Assembly: GCA_964036195.1 (NCBI GenBank)
Contig: OZ038450.1
Location: 9,798,701-9,862,700, forward strand
Length of the DNA stretch: 64,000 nt
DNA from: Sphaerolaimus hirsutus
Lineage: Eukaryota > Nematoda > Chromadorea > Monhysterida > Sphaerolaimidae
Direction: 5' to 3'
Positions 10,985-22,264 of the stretch are shown one piece after another. The translations under genes were made by a program, and so were the position numbers. Below the pieces are notes generated by a model, which was given only the letters and a program-made list of their open reading frames with translations, made no database searches and was not told where the DNA came from. Numbering within the stretch: position 1 is the stretch's first letter; the number at the start of each line of letters is the position of its first letter.

Positions 10985-11330
10985 CAGGGGTCTGGTAGGT
11001 GGGGTTGGGGGGTTACTCCCCCCCCAAACGCTCCAGCTATCTATCTATCCCGAGGCGAAATTTTTGGTTACTATCCCCTGAACCCCCCCCCCCCCCAAAT
11101 CGCCAGCGATCTACATATCTATTCCGGAGCGATTTTTGAGAAATTCACCCTAACTTTCATACAAAATCTCTACCTTTCATACCTATTTACACATTGATGA
11201 CTTTGACGGTGAAAATAAATATGTCTTATCGCACATTTTCAGCTATTTTTGGCTATTTATGTGCTTTTTACCTATTTGTACCTACTCTTAACCTATTTTA
11301 AGGCTATTTTGAAAGTACGCGAGTACAGAA
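10985..11330. mobile_element. CAGGGGTCTCC/ATCTATC family, left-end copy
   Basis: Starts CAGGGGTCTGG, then a C-run, CTATCTATCCCGAGGC and the family's CAGCTATTTTTGGC interior. It loses similarity near 11290-11330 and has no right end, so it is truncated. Confidence 0.55.
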
Positions 11331-11539
11331 AACGTATATGTTTGCTTTTACACTTTTTCTAATACCAGTATTATTATAACAACTCTGATTTCTGCATTCT
11401 ACCATGAAACTATTGAATTGAAATTCAATAATAATTGAAGCTGTGATATGCTCCTGTAGTATGAAATATTCGACCAATGTACTTACACATGTAAACTTGG
11501 GTATATTGTTTTTCTGCTGTTCAGCCGATTATTACCCGA

Positions 11540-11721
11540 TACCCGGTTATTTTATTACCCGGAACCGAAATTTTGATCATTTTAGAACCGAACCGGAACC
11601 GAGTTTAAGAACCGAACCTAGAACCGGAACCGAAAGTTTTCAGGAACCGAGAACCGATACCCGAACCGAAATCTTTTGGAACCGAGAACCGGAACCGAAA
11701 ATTTTGAAATTCCCAACCCTA
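11540..11721. mobile_element. AACCGGAACCG-array element, right end only
   Basis: About 15 iterations of GAACCGAAACC/GGAACCG, ending AATTCCCAACCCTA at 11721. The motif array next to a CCAACCCTA terminus matches the other hAT-type families here. No partner end found. Confidence 0.5.
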
Positions 11722-11753
11722 CTCGAGAGTGTAGATAGATGACCGACAGTACT

Positions 11754-11815
11754 GTTTCTTCCATCTATTTATCAGTTTCTTCCATCTATTAATCAGTTTC
11801 TTCCATCTATTCACC
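11754..11815. repeat. 21-bp tandem repeat, three copies
   Basis: Three copies of TTTCTTCCATCTATTNATCAG. The rest of 11722-12106 holds nothing I can support. Confidence 0.7.
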
Positions 11816-12106
11816 AAACAGTGCCAACGCGCACAAAAATCAACCAACAAAAACCGCTCGGAAACGCAACAAATTTACATACCAAACAAGTAAATATAGA
11901 CTCACAAGTGAGCATCAAGTGCCGGGGCGATAATCTACTTGCAGCCACGCGTCAGAGACCCCCAGTGTCGCTGCGACGGGCGCGGCACAAAGCGCGGTGC
12001 CGCCCGTCACACAACCATCCAGCATCTGCGAGAGGTGGAAAATAGCCAAACCGTTGAAATGCAGCTCTAACCTAAATTTAATGTTTGAATTCAACTGTCT
12101 CTCAAC

Positions 12107-12425
12107 CAGGGACGTACGCAGGATTTTTGAGCGGGGGACGGATTGTGTACGGAACCCGGCGAACGGGACCCCCTAAAATTCGACCTCTGTAGTAGGTTAA
12201 TGGCGCCATGGCGCTGGCGGTTACCCGCCCCCCCCCAAATGCTCCAGCTATCTATCTATCCCTGGCGCCGCTCAGCTATATGCCTAAATATCTATCACAT
12301 TGGGTTTGATTTTGAGGGTGAAAAACCATAAATACATACGATAATAAGCGAGCGAAAATTGAGGCAAAATTTCTCAAAAATCGCTCCAGATAGATATTTA
12401 GATAGCTGGCTGATGGGGGGGGAGG
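12107..12425. mobile_element. Fragments of the CAGGGACGTA and ATCTATC families
   Basis: A left end CAGGGACGTACGCAGGAT at 12107 is followed by GGCGCCATGGCGC and then ATCTATC-family sequence in both orientations. No closed element. Confidence 0.5.
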
Positions 12426-13250
12426 TAGGGTCTCGGACCAGAAATTTTCTAATGTCGGGACCGGGACCGGGACTGGGGGGTCGCGACCGGGACCGGGACT
12501 GGCTTTCTGCAATTGTTGGGACCAGTACCGGGACTGGGACTGGGGGGTCGGGACCGGTACTGGGATTTGCCAAACCAGGTACCGGCACCGCGGTATTGTT
12601 TGAACCTTATTGGTACGTCATATCCAGCCAATATTGTTCCACACACCTCCACTGTGTGAAGGGCCACTCTCAATGTATTAGCCTTTTCTTATAACATTAT
12701 TCAAGCAGTATTCCATTGCCATCTTCACTTGAAGTTGTGAATATATGATGAAACGCAATGTACGCAGGATTTTTTTAGGAGGGGGGGGGGGGCGGCGCCA
12801 GTTGTAGGTGCCAACGCCATGGCAGTATTGGCACTGGCGTTGGCGCCAACGTCTACAATATACGTTTATTTATATACCTATATCTCATACTAAAATCATG
12901 TTGGGGACCTTTCTAACGCTGTCACATTATGGAAAAATACATACCTAGTAATCATTGGCTGGGTATTTGTGCGCTACTGCGCAAAAAAATTTTTTTAGAT
13001 GTTCCTACAAAATCGCTTTAGAAAAGTGCCATTTCTGGCAAAATTTTTTTGAAAAAGACGTTTTTTCCATCCCTTGTCGGGGCCGCTATAAAATTCCAGG
13101 ACCGGGACCGGGACTGTGTGGTCGAGACCGGGACTGGCTTTTTTTAATTGTCGGGACCGGGACCGGGACTGTGGTGTCGGGACCGGGACCGCCCCAGTCC
13201 CGACTTTTTGCCGAACCATGTACCGGGACCGCGGTATCGTTTGAACCCTA
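12426..13250. mobile_element. Composite hAT-type element, ACCGGG family
   Basis: Left TAGGGTCTCGGACCAG, right GGTATCGTTTGAACCCTA, flanked by perfect 8-bp copies of GGGGGAGG (12418-12425 and 13251-13258). It contains two ACCGGG arrays. The first is closed by its own GTTTGAACCTTA at about 12608. A core and CCATCCCT end of the AAAAGCGC family lie between the arrays. The same arrangement recurs at 54678-55543. Short Pro/Val or Arg/Ser frames here are array translations. Confidence 0.9.
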
Positions 13251-13450
13251 GGGGGAGGTCTAGGGGATAGCAGTCGAAAATTTTGCCTCCGAGATAGATA
13301 TTTAGATAGGTGGCGGATTGGGGGGGGTAACCCCCCTGCTCAACCCCTTATCTATCTTATCTATCCAGAGGCACCACCCCTCGAACCACCCCACCCAAAA
13401 AAAAAATCGCCGGCTATCTATCTACCAGCATCGATTTTCGACCAACTAGA
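13251..13450. mobile_element. ATCTATC-family fragment
   Basis: ATAGATATTTAGATAGG, G/C runs and CTATCTATCC segments in both orientations; no ends. Confidence 0.45.
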
Positions 13451-15145
13451 TAGTAGAATGAGCAGGCAGAATGCCCTTGCTCTCAACTTCAGGAATAACG
13501 TGAACAAACTGAAACCAACCAGATGGTAGAATGAGACGTCAAAAGCAGTATCGTCCTCAGTGCAGCCGCAGCCACAGGCACCAGTTGATAAAGACAATAC
13601 CGCATGAACGGCTGACAACGATCTGTGAACGGAAAGTTGAGTGCGTAAATGCGGTAACGTGCGAACCCTGTCTCGGGTTGGGGTCAGTGATGCAAGAGCG
13701 CCATGGCGCTGGCGCTAGCATCAAAGCAAAACGCCATAGCGTATTATTCGCTTCGCACTACCTTACTGTGGCATCATTGGCACTTGGTCATGCCCTTGAA
13801 AAGCGTCATGTCGCGTTTGGCGCTACTTTTTACCCGGCGCCAGGAACAAAATGCCGGGCGCTGGCGTTTGGCGCCAAAATCCAGGCGCTTTCAACATTAC
13901 GGATTCACTAGTTACGAATCTAAATACTATAGTGATGGGGGTGGTTACCTACCCAAAATGCTCCAGCGATCAAAATCAAAGTTTTACTAGAGCGATATTT
14001 GGCTGGTGGTCGCGCGAACCAAAATGCAAAAACAGGCACGATGCAAAATTGGGAGGCCAAACTGACTAGCTGAAACAATTAATCACATTTGTGCCTAGAA
14101 GAAATTTGTCGGGGCTTGACAGATACACGAAATTATTTTGTTGAATATCTGCAATCCATCTTCGCGCGATACCCCACCGTCAGAATATACCTCGAAAATT
14201 TATGGCTACACCTCCCCCGAAACATCACCTCCAAACCGCCTAGCTTTCTATGGAAACAAATTTTCAACAAAATTCTACGTTCTACACCGTAAAATTTTTA
14301 AAATATTGGGCACCGCTAACCCCCTCCCAGAAAATTTTCCAGCTAACAACGGAGGTGCTTTTTTTGCACATGTATCTGATCCCCGGCGGGGGCACAAATT
14401 TAAAAATCAACACGACCAACCATAGCTAAAGGCAGTCGGCGCCAGCGAACTGCTAAATTCGACATTGTAACGACTGCAGCAAACCCGCAGTCGGACATTA
14501 TCCAAACCGCAGCTGTGACGTCTGAAATTGATGCCACGCATCAGATTAGCCGGATGGAGTTCAAGCGCTACCGCGCAAAGAAAGAAACCAACCGCGAATT
14601 GGCGGCTGAATGAACCGTTGGCACTCGGCCAAAGTTTTCCGAATAATAGAAACGGATAAAATGCAAATCAAATCACTAGACACATAGAGAAGTTCCTTTA
14701 GGATGCACAGATAAGCTTGTTACCTGAACACGGAAAGAATTTCAATGAAACGTCGAAAAACGCAGGACACGATACAGGATCAAACAGAAGATAACGATTC
14801 TTTTTATTAAAAATGGATTACGGTAGGTGGGCAGAGGTACGGTAAAGGCGGAGCCAAGGTGCAGCAAGAAAAAGAACGGTCTATTCATGACAAATTGGCA
14901 GCCGTCCAAGTTATCGGTTACGTATTGTACAAGTGAGAGTGAAAACACTCAGAGCAGAGTGCTCAAAATCGCTAAAATTAGCCACATTTTTTCAACTCTC
15001 AACTTCATAATCGCTATTTTCATCTATATACATGGTTATATACCTATTTTTAGCTAATTTATTTAAAGCGATTGCAAATAATTTTTGGCTTCTCTTTGGC
15101 AAGCTGCCAATTTGTCATATGTGGTATTTCCCAAAAGAACGGGGA
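13451..15145. other. Transposon-derived spacer, no gene supported
   Basis: 13690-13880 has repeated GGCGC motifs (GCGCCATGGCGCTGGCGC). 14160-14400 looks like a strongly decayed ATCTATC-family copy. 14940-15120 resembles 50560-50715. No frame has matching splice sites. Confidence 0.45.
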
Positions 15146-16277
15146 TGTAAACACCTTCCCGGTCATGTCCGGCACCCTATTTTTGATTTAACTTGTGACA
15201 TCCTATCTCCAATTCTAGGGTGTGCCAGAAGCTGAAACTTGGGGGAGATATTGGCGCAACCCCCCTCCACTTTGCTTTAATTGGGGAGGTCGCCGCGACC
15301 CCTTACAGTGTGTTGCCATAAGTGCAAAAAAAATTATTGGCTTTTCTGGTGTCCCGCACACGTCCGGCACCCACTGATTTCTGAGCTGTGGGAGGGGTAT
15401 AAATCTAAAACTTTGGGGATATGTTACCAACACCCCTCCCCTTCTATACACTATTCAATAATGTGAGATTAATGTGAAAAAATTCTAAAATATTCTTCTA
15501 TTCTCTAAAAAACATGACCCCCAATAGATGGATGACAAATTATTCACTTTTTGGAACTTTTTTATTAGACACTTGAAGAGCTGGTTTACAATACTTTAAA
15601 GGGAAGGGTTTGATGATTAAAGTTATGTAAAGAACCATACCTCTAAAATGCCTTCATTGCAAAATTTACTTAGGGGGAATTTTTTGACACCATAATGACA
15701 TCATTACAGGAACAAAAATTTACAAAATTTACAGTTTGAAATTCCCCCAAGTAAATTTTGCAATGCAGGCGTTTTAGAGGTGTGGTTCTTTACATAACTT
15801 TGATCATCAAACCCTTCACTTTAAAGTATCGTAAACCAGCTTTTCAAGTGTCTAATGAAAAAGTTCCAAAAAGTGAATTATTTGTCATCCATCTATTGGG
15901 TGGTCGTGTTTTTTTAGAGAATAAAAGAATATTTTAGAAATTTTTCGCATTAATCTCACATTTTTGAATAGTGTATAGTAGGGGAGGGGTGTTGGTAACA
16001 CATCCCCAAAATTTTAGATTTATACCCCTCCCACAGCTTAAAAATTAGTGGGTGCCGGACCTGTGAGGGACACCAGAAAAGCCAATAAAATTTTTGTACT
16101 TATGGCGACGCACCCTCTAAGGGGTCGCCGCGACCCCCCAAATTCATGTGAAGTAGAGGGGGGTTCCGTCAATATTTTCCCCAAGTTTCAGCTTCAGGCG
16201 CACCCTAGAACTGGAGATAGGATGTCACAAGTGTCATCAAAAATTGGGTGCTGGACGTGACCGGGAAGGTGTTTACA
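15146..16277. mobile_element. 1.13-kb foldback element (long palindrome)
   Basis: The left arm 15146-15685 and right arm about 15738-16277 are complementary over some 540 bp with scattered mismatches. They begin TGTAAACACCTTCCCGGTCA and end with its complement. The loop is about 52 bp. No flanking duplication is clear. Internal frames are mirror images and not coding. If transcribed it would make a long hairpin RNA. Confidence 0.85.
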
Positions 16278-17353
16278 GTGCGCGCAGGGCGACCCGCCGC
16301 GTGGGCATTTATATGAAAGTGGGCGGAGTCTATTTAGAGTGGCGATGCACATCAAAATCGAATCCCGACATGTGAACATGTGAATATGTGAACTTGGCAC
16401 CTGTCCAAAATCCCGTATGGACATCCCGGTTGTATACCGCTGTTGACGACAGTGAACCGACGTTGCATGCCAGTGTCGGCGGCCATTAGCGACCATATCC
16501 GGTGGCCTTATCATATTCCGCGCACATTATCAGTGACTCGGACGGTTATCTTGTGTCTTTTACTCTTGTTTGTACAATATGTAATCGTATCCAAGTAAAA
16601 AATTAGACTATATTGGAAAAATGCCAAGTTCACATAATCGGTGATCCATCAAAATATGTGCACTGTAGCAGATGCTACCGACTAAGCGAGTAAGAGATGA
16701 CAAGTTTACACTGTGCCAGAGGACCGAAAACCACTCCAGGTGCAAATGAATAAGTTTTCTTGAGACTTTTCACATTCCCTACGCGGCACTCCTGGCATTT
16801 TCACATTCCCTACCCTTAATATCAAGGTGGGAAACCCTGGGACCGCAACCTATTTCACAATAAGCGATATTATTCGAAAATACGAAACTTTTCACAACAA
16901 AAACCAGTGACGTCACCCTGCAGCCTATTGGCAGCCCCCGGGGTTCCACACCCCCCCCCCAAAAAAAACAGTGCAAAATGCAAACAGGTAAAACCACGGT
17001 GTAAAACTCACCACAATGAACTGCGCACACTAGTTGACAAAAGACTAACTGCAAAATGCAAAAATTACAAACAGCACTGCGAGTGAACAAAAAAAAGTTG
17101 AAACAACACAAAGGCACATATATACAGATGATTTCCCAAATTAATTGCATTTTACCATCAAATCACCAAGTCTATACAGTAACTTATTTTCCAATCCACG
17201 CACCATTTTAGAAACAAAATGCCACCCTTTAATTCACGTGTAATAGAAACCCGTACCCAACATGAAAAGACAATAAAACACCACCCCTTACCAGTGAGCA
17301 ACTTATTGAGGCAATTCCTGAACATTAAAAACAGCATGTTACCCTTTATCTTC
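16278..17353. other. 3' flank of gene B, no other gene seen
   Basis: Contains ACATGTGAACATGTGAATATGTGAA near 16370 and a C-run near 16950. No exon. A poly(A) signal for gene B could not be identified. Confidence 0.4.
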
Positions 17354-17452
17354 TTAATCTTCCTCGGGCAAGAGATCATCCAGGTCGGGGTCTATCCAGT
17401 CGGCCGGGTCGCCTGCCTGGGACTGCAACAGCGCATTGATTTCGGCAGCCTC
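17354..17452 (-). CDS. Gene B, last exon
   Basis: Acceptor AATGGCGCAG, 32 codons from EAAEINALLQSQAGDP to DWIDPDLDDLLPEED, then TAA at 17354-17356. Phase 0, matching the previous donor. Confidence 0.75.
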   Translation of the reverse strand, partial: EAAEINALLQSQAGDPADWIDPDLDDLLPEED

Positions 17453-17514
17453 CTGCGCCATTCATGGACATACGTCATTGTTCACAGAAACGTCAGATCC
17501 CGGAGCCTCCTCAC

Positions 17515-17792
17515 CTCGTCCATACTCATGTTCCCGGCCATCGCTGCGATCAGCTGCGTGTTGTCAGTGCGTCGAACAGCAGCTGCGACCCCATGCTGCC
17601 AGGGGTGCCCAGGGACGCGGGCGGCGGGGAGCCGACCTCACCCTCCATACTGGACGCCATGCTGACAGTCGAGCGGAATGGCTGCACGGCTGCCATGGGT
17701 GGTTTTGGCAGCACGGTGGGTTGCGGGTCGCACATGCAGGTCTCCGGCAGGTACGGGGGCAAGGGGCCCAAATCAGGCACCAGTGCCCGCTC
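17515..17792 (-). CDS. Gene B exon with a 1-nt frameshift
   Basis: Acceptor CTACTAAG, donor GACGAG|GTGAGG. Starts ERALVPDLGPLPPYLPETC. Pro-rich up to MGSQLLFDAL, then the frame shifts by one nucleotide near 17575 and continues NTQLIAAMAGNMSMDE. The length is 278 nt, one short of a multiple of three, so a single missing base explains it. Confidence 0.7.
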
Positions 17793-17865
17793 CTTAGTAG
17801 CAACACCCATTCACTCAGTATCCTCCTTCTCGCTGACCAAAACTCTCACAACAAAATACACCTAC

Positions 17866-17997
17866 CCGCTGTTGCCCCCATTCGGTGTCACGCAGCTCCC
17901 TGGCCATCAAATGAATGGTGCTGGGCAGGTCCAGCATGTCGTACAGGATACTGGTGCCCAGGCGCACCTGCTTGGCCGACATGATGGGCCCCTCAGC
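17866..17997 (-). CDS. Gene B exon
   Basis: 132 nt, phase 0 at both ends, acceptor CTTCGCAG, donor CAGCGG|GTAGGT. Peptide includes MSAKQVRLGTSILYDMLDL and LMARELRDTEW, which looks helical. Confidence 0.8.
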
Positions 17998-18292
17998 CTG
18001 CGAAGTTTACACCCAATTCCCTTTTCCATGTACCTTCTACTTCCCACGTCCACTTCTGTCAACTTTTCAACTCAAAATTCAATTCAACAAATTGTGTTAA
18101 AAATCCACATTCCTTTGAAAAACGTCAATTTAAAAAACCACATACTTTCTGAAAAACGCCAATTTTTTAAAATAAATTTTTTTTTAAACAGCAGCAGACT
18201 ACTCTCGCATGACTCAAACCTTCACAATCCAAACAGCCCAATCCAAACAACCCCTCCCCCAAAAAAACATGCCCAGCAACGTCAAACTGTAC

Positions 18293-18397
18293 CTTGGCGA
18301 TGCTGGGCTTCTCGTTGATGCCCTCGCTGACCGCGTGCTTGACCAGTTTGCCATTCGGCACTGGCGGCGCCTGTCGAACCATCACGGAGCGATACAC
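18293..18397 (-). CDS. Gene B exon
   Basis: 105 nt, phase 0 at both ends, acceptor GGTTACAG, donor GCCAAG|GTACAG. Peptide VYRSVMVRQAPPVPNGKLV, ending INEKPSIAK. Confidence 0.8.
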
Positions 18398-18899
18398 CTG
18401 TAACCGTGTTCAGCATGTGTAAACGTCAACACGTCAACACGGTCAACGAGTGCAAGTCACCTAGGGCGCGTTCGGATGTGCGTCCGCTTGGCTCGGTGTC
18501 AGGTCTTGGCGAGCGTCATTGGCCAGGCCGTAGGTTGCGTCTTTGTTGCAAGGCATATGCTGAGATACATCGGATTTCCATGGTAGCTCAATCAACTCTG
18601 GAGCGGGGCGGCCCCAATTTGGCTCCATCACCACTCGCATAATGATTGTGCCCTACGATTTTACCAGAGACTTCAAACTGAACATGAAAACACCAGTCTA
18701 GTTAGTAAAAAGTGAAAACTGACACGCGGGGCCAAATGCGGTGTGTGCCGATTTTTCTGCTGGCGCGTGTGGCACATCTATCACAGAAAATTTTCAAACT
18801 TTAAAAAATAACATTATTGCATTTAAGAAATGTGACAAGCAATCCTCAATGGGCCATTGAGACATTTTTCTGACATTTTCTGCCTGTTTCTAGATCCAT

Positions 18900-19060
18900 T
18901 TTTGTGGCATTTTTAGATGAAATAATCCAATATGATAACTTTTCAAAAATCCCAATACCAATGCAGAACAAATGCCAATCCCGATCCCAAGACACCAATC
19001 CCGATCGCGAAAAGTCAGTCCTGTTCAAACCCCAAAAAGTCAGTCCTGACACATGTGTAC
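18900..19060. mobile_element. ATCCCG-family fragment in a gene B intron
   Basis: Degenerate CAATCCCGATCCC units with GTTCAAACCCC near 19022. No bounded ends. Confidence 0.5.
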
Positions 19061-19089
19061 AAAGTTGTTGGCAGACAGTTAGAACTCAC

Positions 19090-19223
19090 CACGCGGTTTT
19101 TTGGCGATGTCCGTGCCGAGGCAGCACCACCTGACCGTTTTGCCTCTTTCTCCATTTTATTTTTCAACATCTCTAGTATTGCCTGGAGCCTGCCCGAAAA
19201 CTGAGTGCCATCGATGGTATAGT
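19090..19223 (-). CDS. Gene B exon
   Basis: Acceptor TTCTTGCAG, donor CGCGTG|GTGAGT. 134 nt: 2 nt plus 44 codons. Peptide YTIDGTQFSGRLQAILEML, then KNKMEKEAKRSGG, a likely amphipathic helix followed by basic sequence. Confidence 0.8.
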
Positions 19224-19399
19224 CTGCAAGAAAACATTTTAACATGAAAATTCAGAAACATATTTTTTCTCCATTTTGTGAATTTCACCTATAGAAATTG
19301 CTTTTTTTTCTATGTACATGTTTATATGCACATTCTTTCACTTTCTTTCTTCAACAGGTGAAAAAAGCTTAAATATATTTCCTTCAAGAGCCCTCCCCC

Positions 19400-19613
19400 T
19401 AGTGATGTGAAAATAGCCAGAACTTTGGTGCGCGCCAAGCACCAAAAACGCCATGGCGCTTCTCAACTCAGCGCCAATGGCGCCAGGCATTTTGTTCCTA
19501 GTGCCAGTCAAAAATAGCGCCAAGAGCACTGGCACTTTTCATGGACATGGCGCCACCACAACAAAATAGTGCCAAGTGCCAGGTGCCAGCGTCACGGCGC
19601 TTTTACATCACAA
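19400..19613. mobile_element. hAT-type MITE, GGCGCC family
   Basis: TAGTGATGTGAAA at the left and TTTTACATCACAA at the right, with palindromic GGCGCCA/TGGCGC motifs between. Flanks CCTCCCCC and CTCCCCCC agree at 6 of 8 positions in a C-run. The related empty sites near 19925 and 21315 lack it. Confidence 0.65.
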
Positions 19614-19679
19614 CTCCCCCCCCCCCCCCGGAAATATTTTCAGCTATCCACCACTCTGGAGGCAGGATATTAAACTCAC

Positions 19680-19775
19680 CATTGGAGCCACTGGCTGCCT
19701 CGGTGTTGCCGCCCAGCCTGGCGCTGCCCATCTCAATGGCACTCGCCTTGGCACCATCCGCTTCGGTAGTAGAGC
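19680..19775 (-). CDS. Gene B exon
   Basis: 96 nt: 2 nt, 31 codons, 1 nt. Acceptor TTCTTGCAG, donor CAATG|GTGAGT. Peptide STTEADGAKASAIEMGSARL. Both junction codons fit the neighbouring exons. Confidence 0.75.
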
Positions 19776-19986
19776 CTGCAAGAAAAGATTTTGCAAATTG
19801 AATTCAGAAACAATTTTTCTCCATTTTGTCAATTTCACCTTTAAAAGTCATTAAAAGTCATAAAGGTTTTTTTTAAACTTTCTGCAATCTACAGGTTAAA
19901 AAAGCACAAATATATAACCCACGAGAGCCCCACCCCAGAAATATTTTCAGCTATCCACCCATCTGGAGGGAGGATATTAAACTCAC

Positions 19987-20448
19987 TGGCGTATTGGAGT
20001 TCACTCCGGCTGATGACACCTGCCTTGGCGTGGCCCGCATTGGCGCTGCCTGTCTTGGCGCCGGCCGCCTTGCTGTCAGATGCCTTGGTGCCGGCCAGCT
20101 TGGTGCCAGCCGCCTTGCCGCCGCCTGCCTTGCTGTCGGGTGCATTGATGCCGGCCGCCTTGCCGTCGGATGCCTTGGTGCCGGCCGCCTTGGTACCAGC
20201 TGCCTTTGTGCCGGCCATCTTGGTGGTGCCTGCCTTGGTGCCGGCTGCCTTGGTGGTGGCCAACTTGGTGCCAGCCACCTTGGTGGTGGCCGCCTTGGTG
20301 CCCGCCGCCTTGGTGGTGGCTGACTTGGTGCTGGCAGAATTTCTGTCCATTTTAGCGGCTGCCTTTGCTTCCTTGGCCGCCTTGGCTTCATCTTTCTTGC
20401 GTAATGCTTCGAGCCTCTTAGTGAGCATGTCGCATTCGGAGGTAACAT
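19987..20448 (-). CDS. Gene B exon with Lys-Ala-Gly-Thr repeats
   Basis: 462 nt: 2 nt, 153 codons, 1 nt. Acceptor TTCTTGCAG, donor GCCA|GTGAGT. Starts VTSECDMLTKRLEALRKKDE (coiled-coil-like), then about 20 units of the form KAAGTKA/TTKVAG, ending ISRSELQYA. All three frames are open because of the repeat, but only this one joins both neighbours in phase. Confidence 0.8.
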
Positions 20449-20544
20449 CTGCAAGAAAAGATTTTGCATGACAAAGGGTGGGGTTTGCATGGACTCAGCT
20501 GGTTTTACATTACAGCTGAGGGGGGGGGGGATAAGTGTTTTTTT

Positions 20545-20712
20545 ACTATTTATCAACGTTTTTTTTTGCTTTATACACTTTTTCAAGTGATCTTTGGATT
20601 TGAGTAAAGTGTAAAATAAGTTGACCAATGGCATTGCTCAATTTTTTTCAATTTACTCAAATCCAAAGATCACTTGAAAACGTATCAAGCCAAAAAAACC
20701 ATTGATAAATAG
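20545..20712. mobile_element. Small foldback element
   Basis: TTTTCAAGTGATCTTTGGAT...TTTGAGTAAA pairs with its complement downstream; the centre is near 20625. A second copy is at 31085-31255. Confidence 0.7.
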
Positions 20713-20713
20713 C

Positions 20714-20970
20714 TACCGTATTTCCTCGAAATAACCCCATGAGGATTCCTCCCATTATTTTGCCAGTAAAATTTGAGAGGAATTAATTCAAGGGGGGGGG
20801 TGTTATTATTTCATCAGAAATTTTATTATGGATTGTGATAAATAGTCGGCGTTATTTTTTCTCCAGCCCATTTTGAGTGGGGGTTAATTCAAGGGGGCTT
20901 TATTCAAGGAGGGATAATTCGAGGTAATACAGTATTTAGCTAGAATAATTCAAGGTAATACGGTATTTAG
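20714..20970. mobile_element. TACCGTATT-ended element
   Basis: Starts TACCGTATTTCCTCGAAATA and ends GGTAATACAGTA at 20934. A second copy of the right end, GGTAATACGGTA, is near 20960. The interior repeats GGGGGTTAATTCAAGG. TA at the ends is compatible with Tc1/mariner-type insertion. Confidence 0.6.
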
Positions 20971-21375
20971 CTAGAAAAATGGCTAAAAACATTGATCCCC
21001 CACTTGACAGGAATGTAAAACCAGCTGTAATGTAGCACCCCCTATTTTACAGCCAGATTTACTTTATGGCTACTACATCCTCATTTTTAGTGATTTTCAC
21101 CCTTTCTGCATTCTATACCAGAGAAATTACGAGTGATTATTCTGCAAAATCAATAATTTTTAGCCATTTTTTCAATGTCACCTTTAAAAAATCACTGTCT
21201 TTGTCTGTGCAACATGGTTACATACCTATTATTTACTTTTTCCACTTCCAGCATTCTATAGCTATAAATCCATAGATATATAGATATATATATATATATA
21301 AATAGTATTCTAGCAAGAGCCCCCCCCCAGATTTTCAAGCTATCCACCGCTGCAGAGGGAGGATATGAAACTCAC

Positions 21376-21676
21376 TATCATTCTCAACGCCCTTTGACGA
21401 TGCTTTGTTGTCAACAGGGGGCTGGTGGCCACCCGGTGGCGGCAGCCATGTAATGAAGTCGCTAGAATGGTCATCACATAATGACGCTTCGTCCACCACG
21501 GGCGGGTTAGGCAATGGTGGCATGTTTGTTTTCGTGGCGGTTTTCTTGGGCAATGGTGGCCCCATCGAACCCTTTGTGGCAGGTGGCTTCATCAGTGCCG
21601 GGGTCAGTGCTGCGGTCGGTGCCGGGGTCGGTGCCATGGTCGCTGCCACTTTCTTTGTTGCAGTTGCAGTTGCAGC
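21376..21676 (-). CDS. Gene B exon (Thr/Pro/Ala-rich)
   Basis: 301 nt: 100 codons plus 1 nt. Acceptor TTCCTGCAG, donor GATA|GTGAGT. Peptide AATATATKKVAATMAPTPAP, then DEASLCDDHSSDFITWLPPP. Exit phase fits exon 20448. Confidence 0.75.
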
Positions 21677-21786
21677 CTGCAGGAAAAAGTGAAATTTAAA
21701 AATGTAATAGCCAAGAAAATACATGTTAAATACTAAATTTTGCCAGTTTGGTCTGTTCTTGTAAATAAACGTCAGTCATGTATAAA

Positions 21787-21882
21787 CAGGGCCGTATCCA
21801 GGGGTACCCCCCCTTTAGCCGGGTTCCGAAAACAAGCAGCCCCCCCCGCTCAAAAAACAATCATGCGTACAAGCCATGTGTG
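21787..21882. mobile_element. Short decayed CAGGGCCGTA element
   Basis: Left end CAGGGCCGTATCCAGG. The right end is degraded (GCGTACAAGCCATG). Flanked by TGTATAAA at 21779-21786 and 21883-21890. A C-run follows near 21926. Confidence 0.45.
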
Positions 21883-22090
21883 TGTATAAAGCCAAAGTAT
21901 TAAGTACGGTTCAAAGGTCCAAATGCCCCCCCCCCCCCGATCCAGATAATTTTTTGGGAAATTGTCCAGAATCCAAAAATGTGTGAGATTTTTCAGTCAC
22001 AATCCCGGCCCCGAAGTCACAAAAAACAATCCCGAAAGGTAGATACAGTTTGAAGCCCACTTACAAGCAAGCAAAATCAAATCAACTTAC

Positions 22091-22264
22091 ATGCTGTTCT
22101 GGTGGGTTATTCCAAGTTTTAATGTGCTCAAAGTGGTGTGCACGCTTCCAGTCAGGTATTCCGGTTGTGGTTGCGGGTTCTGTCCACCCACAACGCAGCT
22201 AAATATTTGAGTGGACATAGCGACGGGGTTAGGCAAATCACCATCTCGCGGCGGAGAATGTACC
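22091..22264 (-). CDS. Gene B exon
   Basis: Acceptor CATTTTCAG, donor AGCAT|GTAAGT. 174 nt: 1 nt, 57 codons, 2 nt. Peptide VHSPPRDGDLPNPVAMSTQI and TTLSTLKLGITHQNS. Its exit phase does not match exon 21676, so an exon may be missing between them. Confidence 0.6.

Noticed and set aside
12295..12588. Pro/Val- or Arg/Ser-rich open frames in ACCGGG arrays (also near 13.1, 54.8 and 55.4 kb)
   Set aside because: They are translations of a 6-bp repeat in all frames, without splice sites or homologues.
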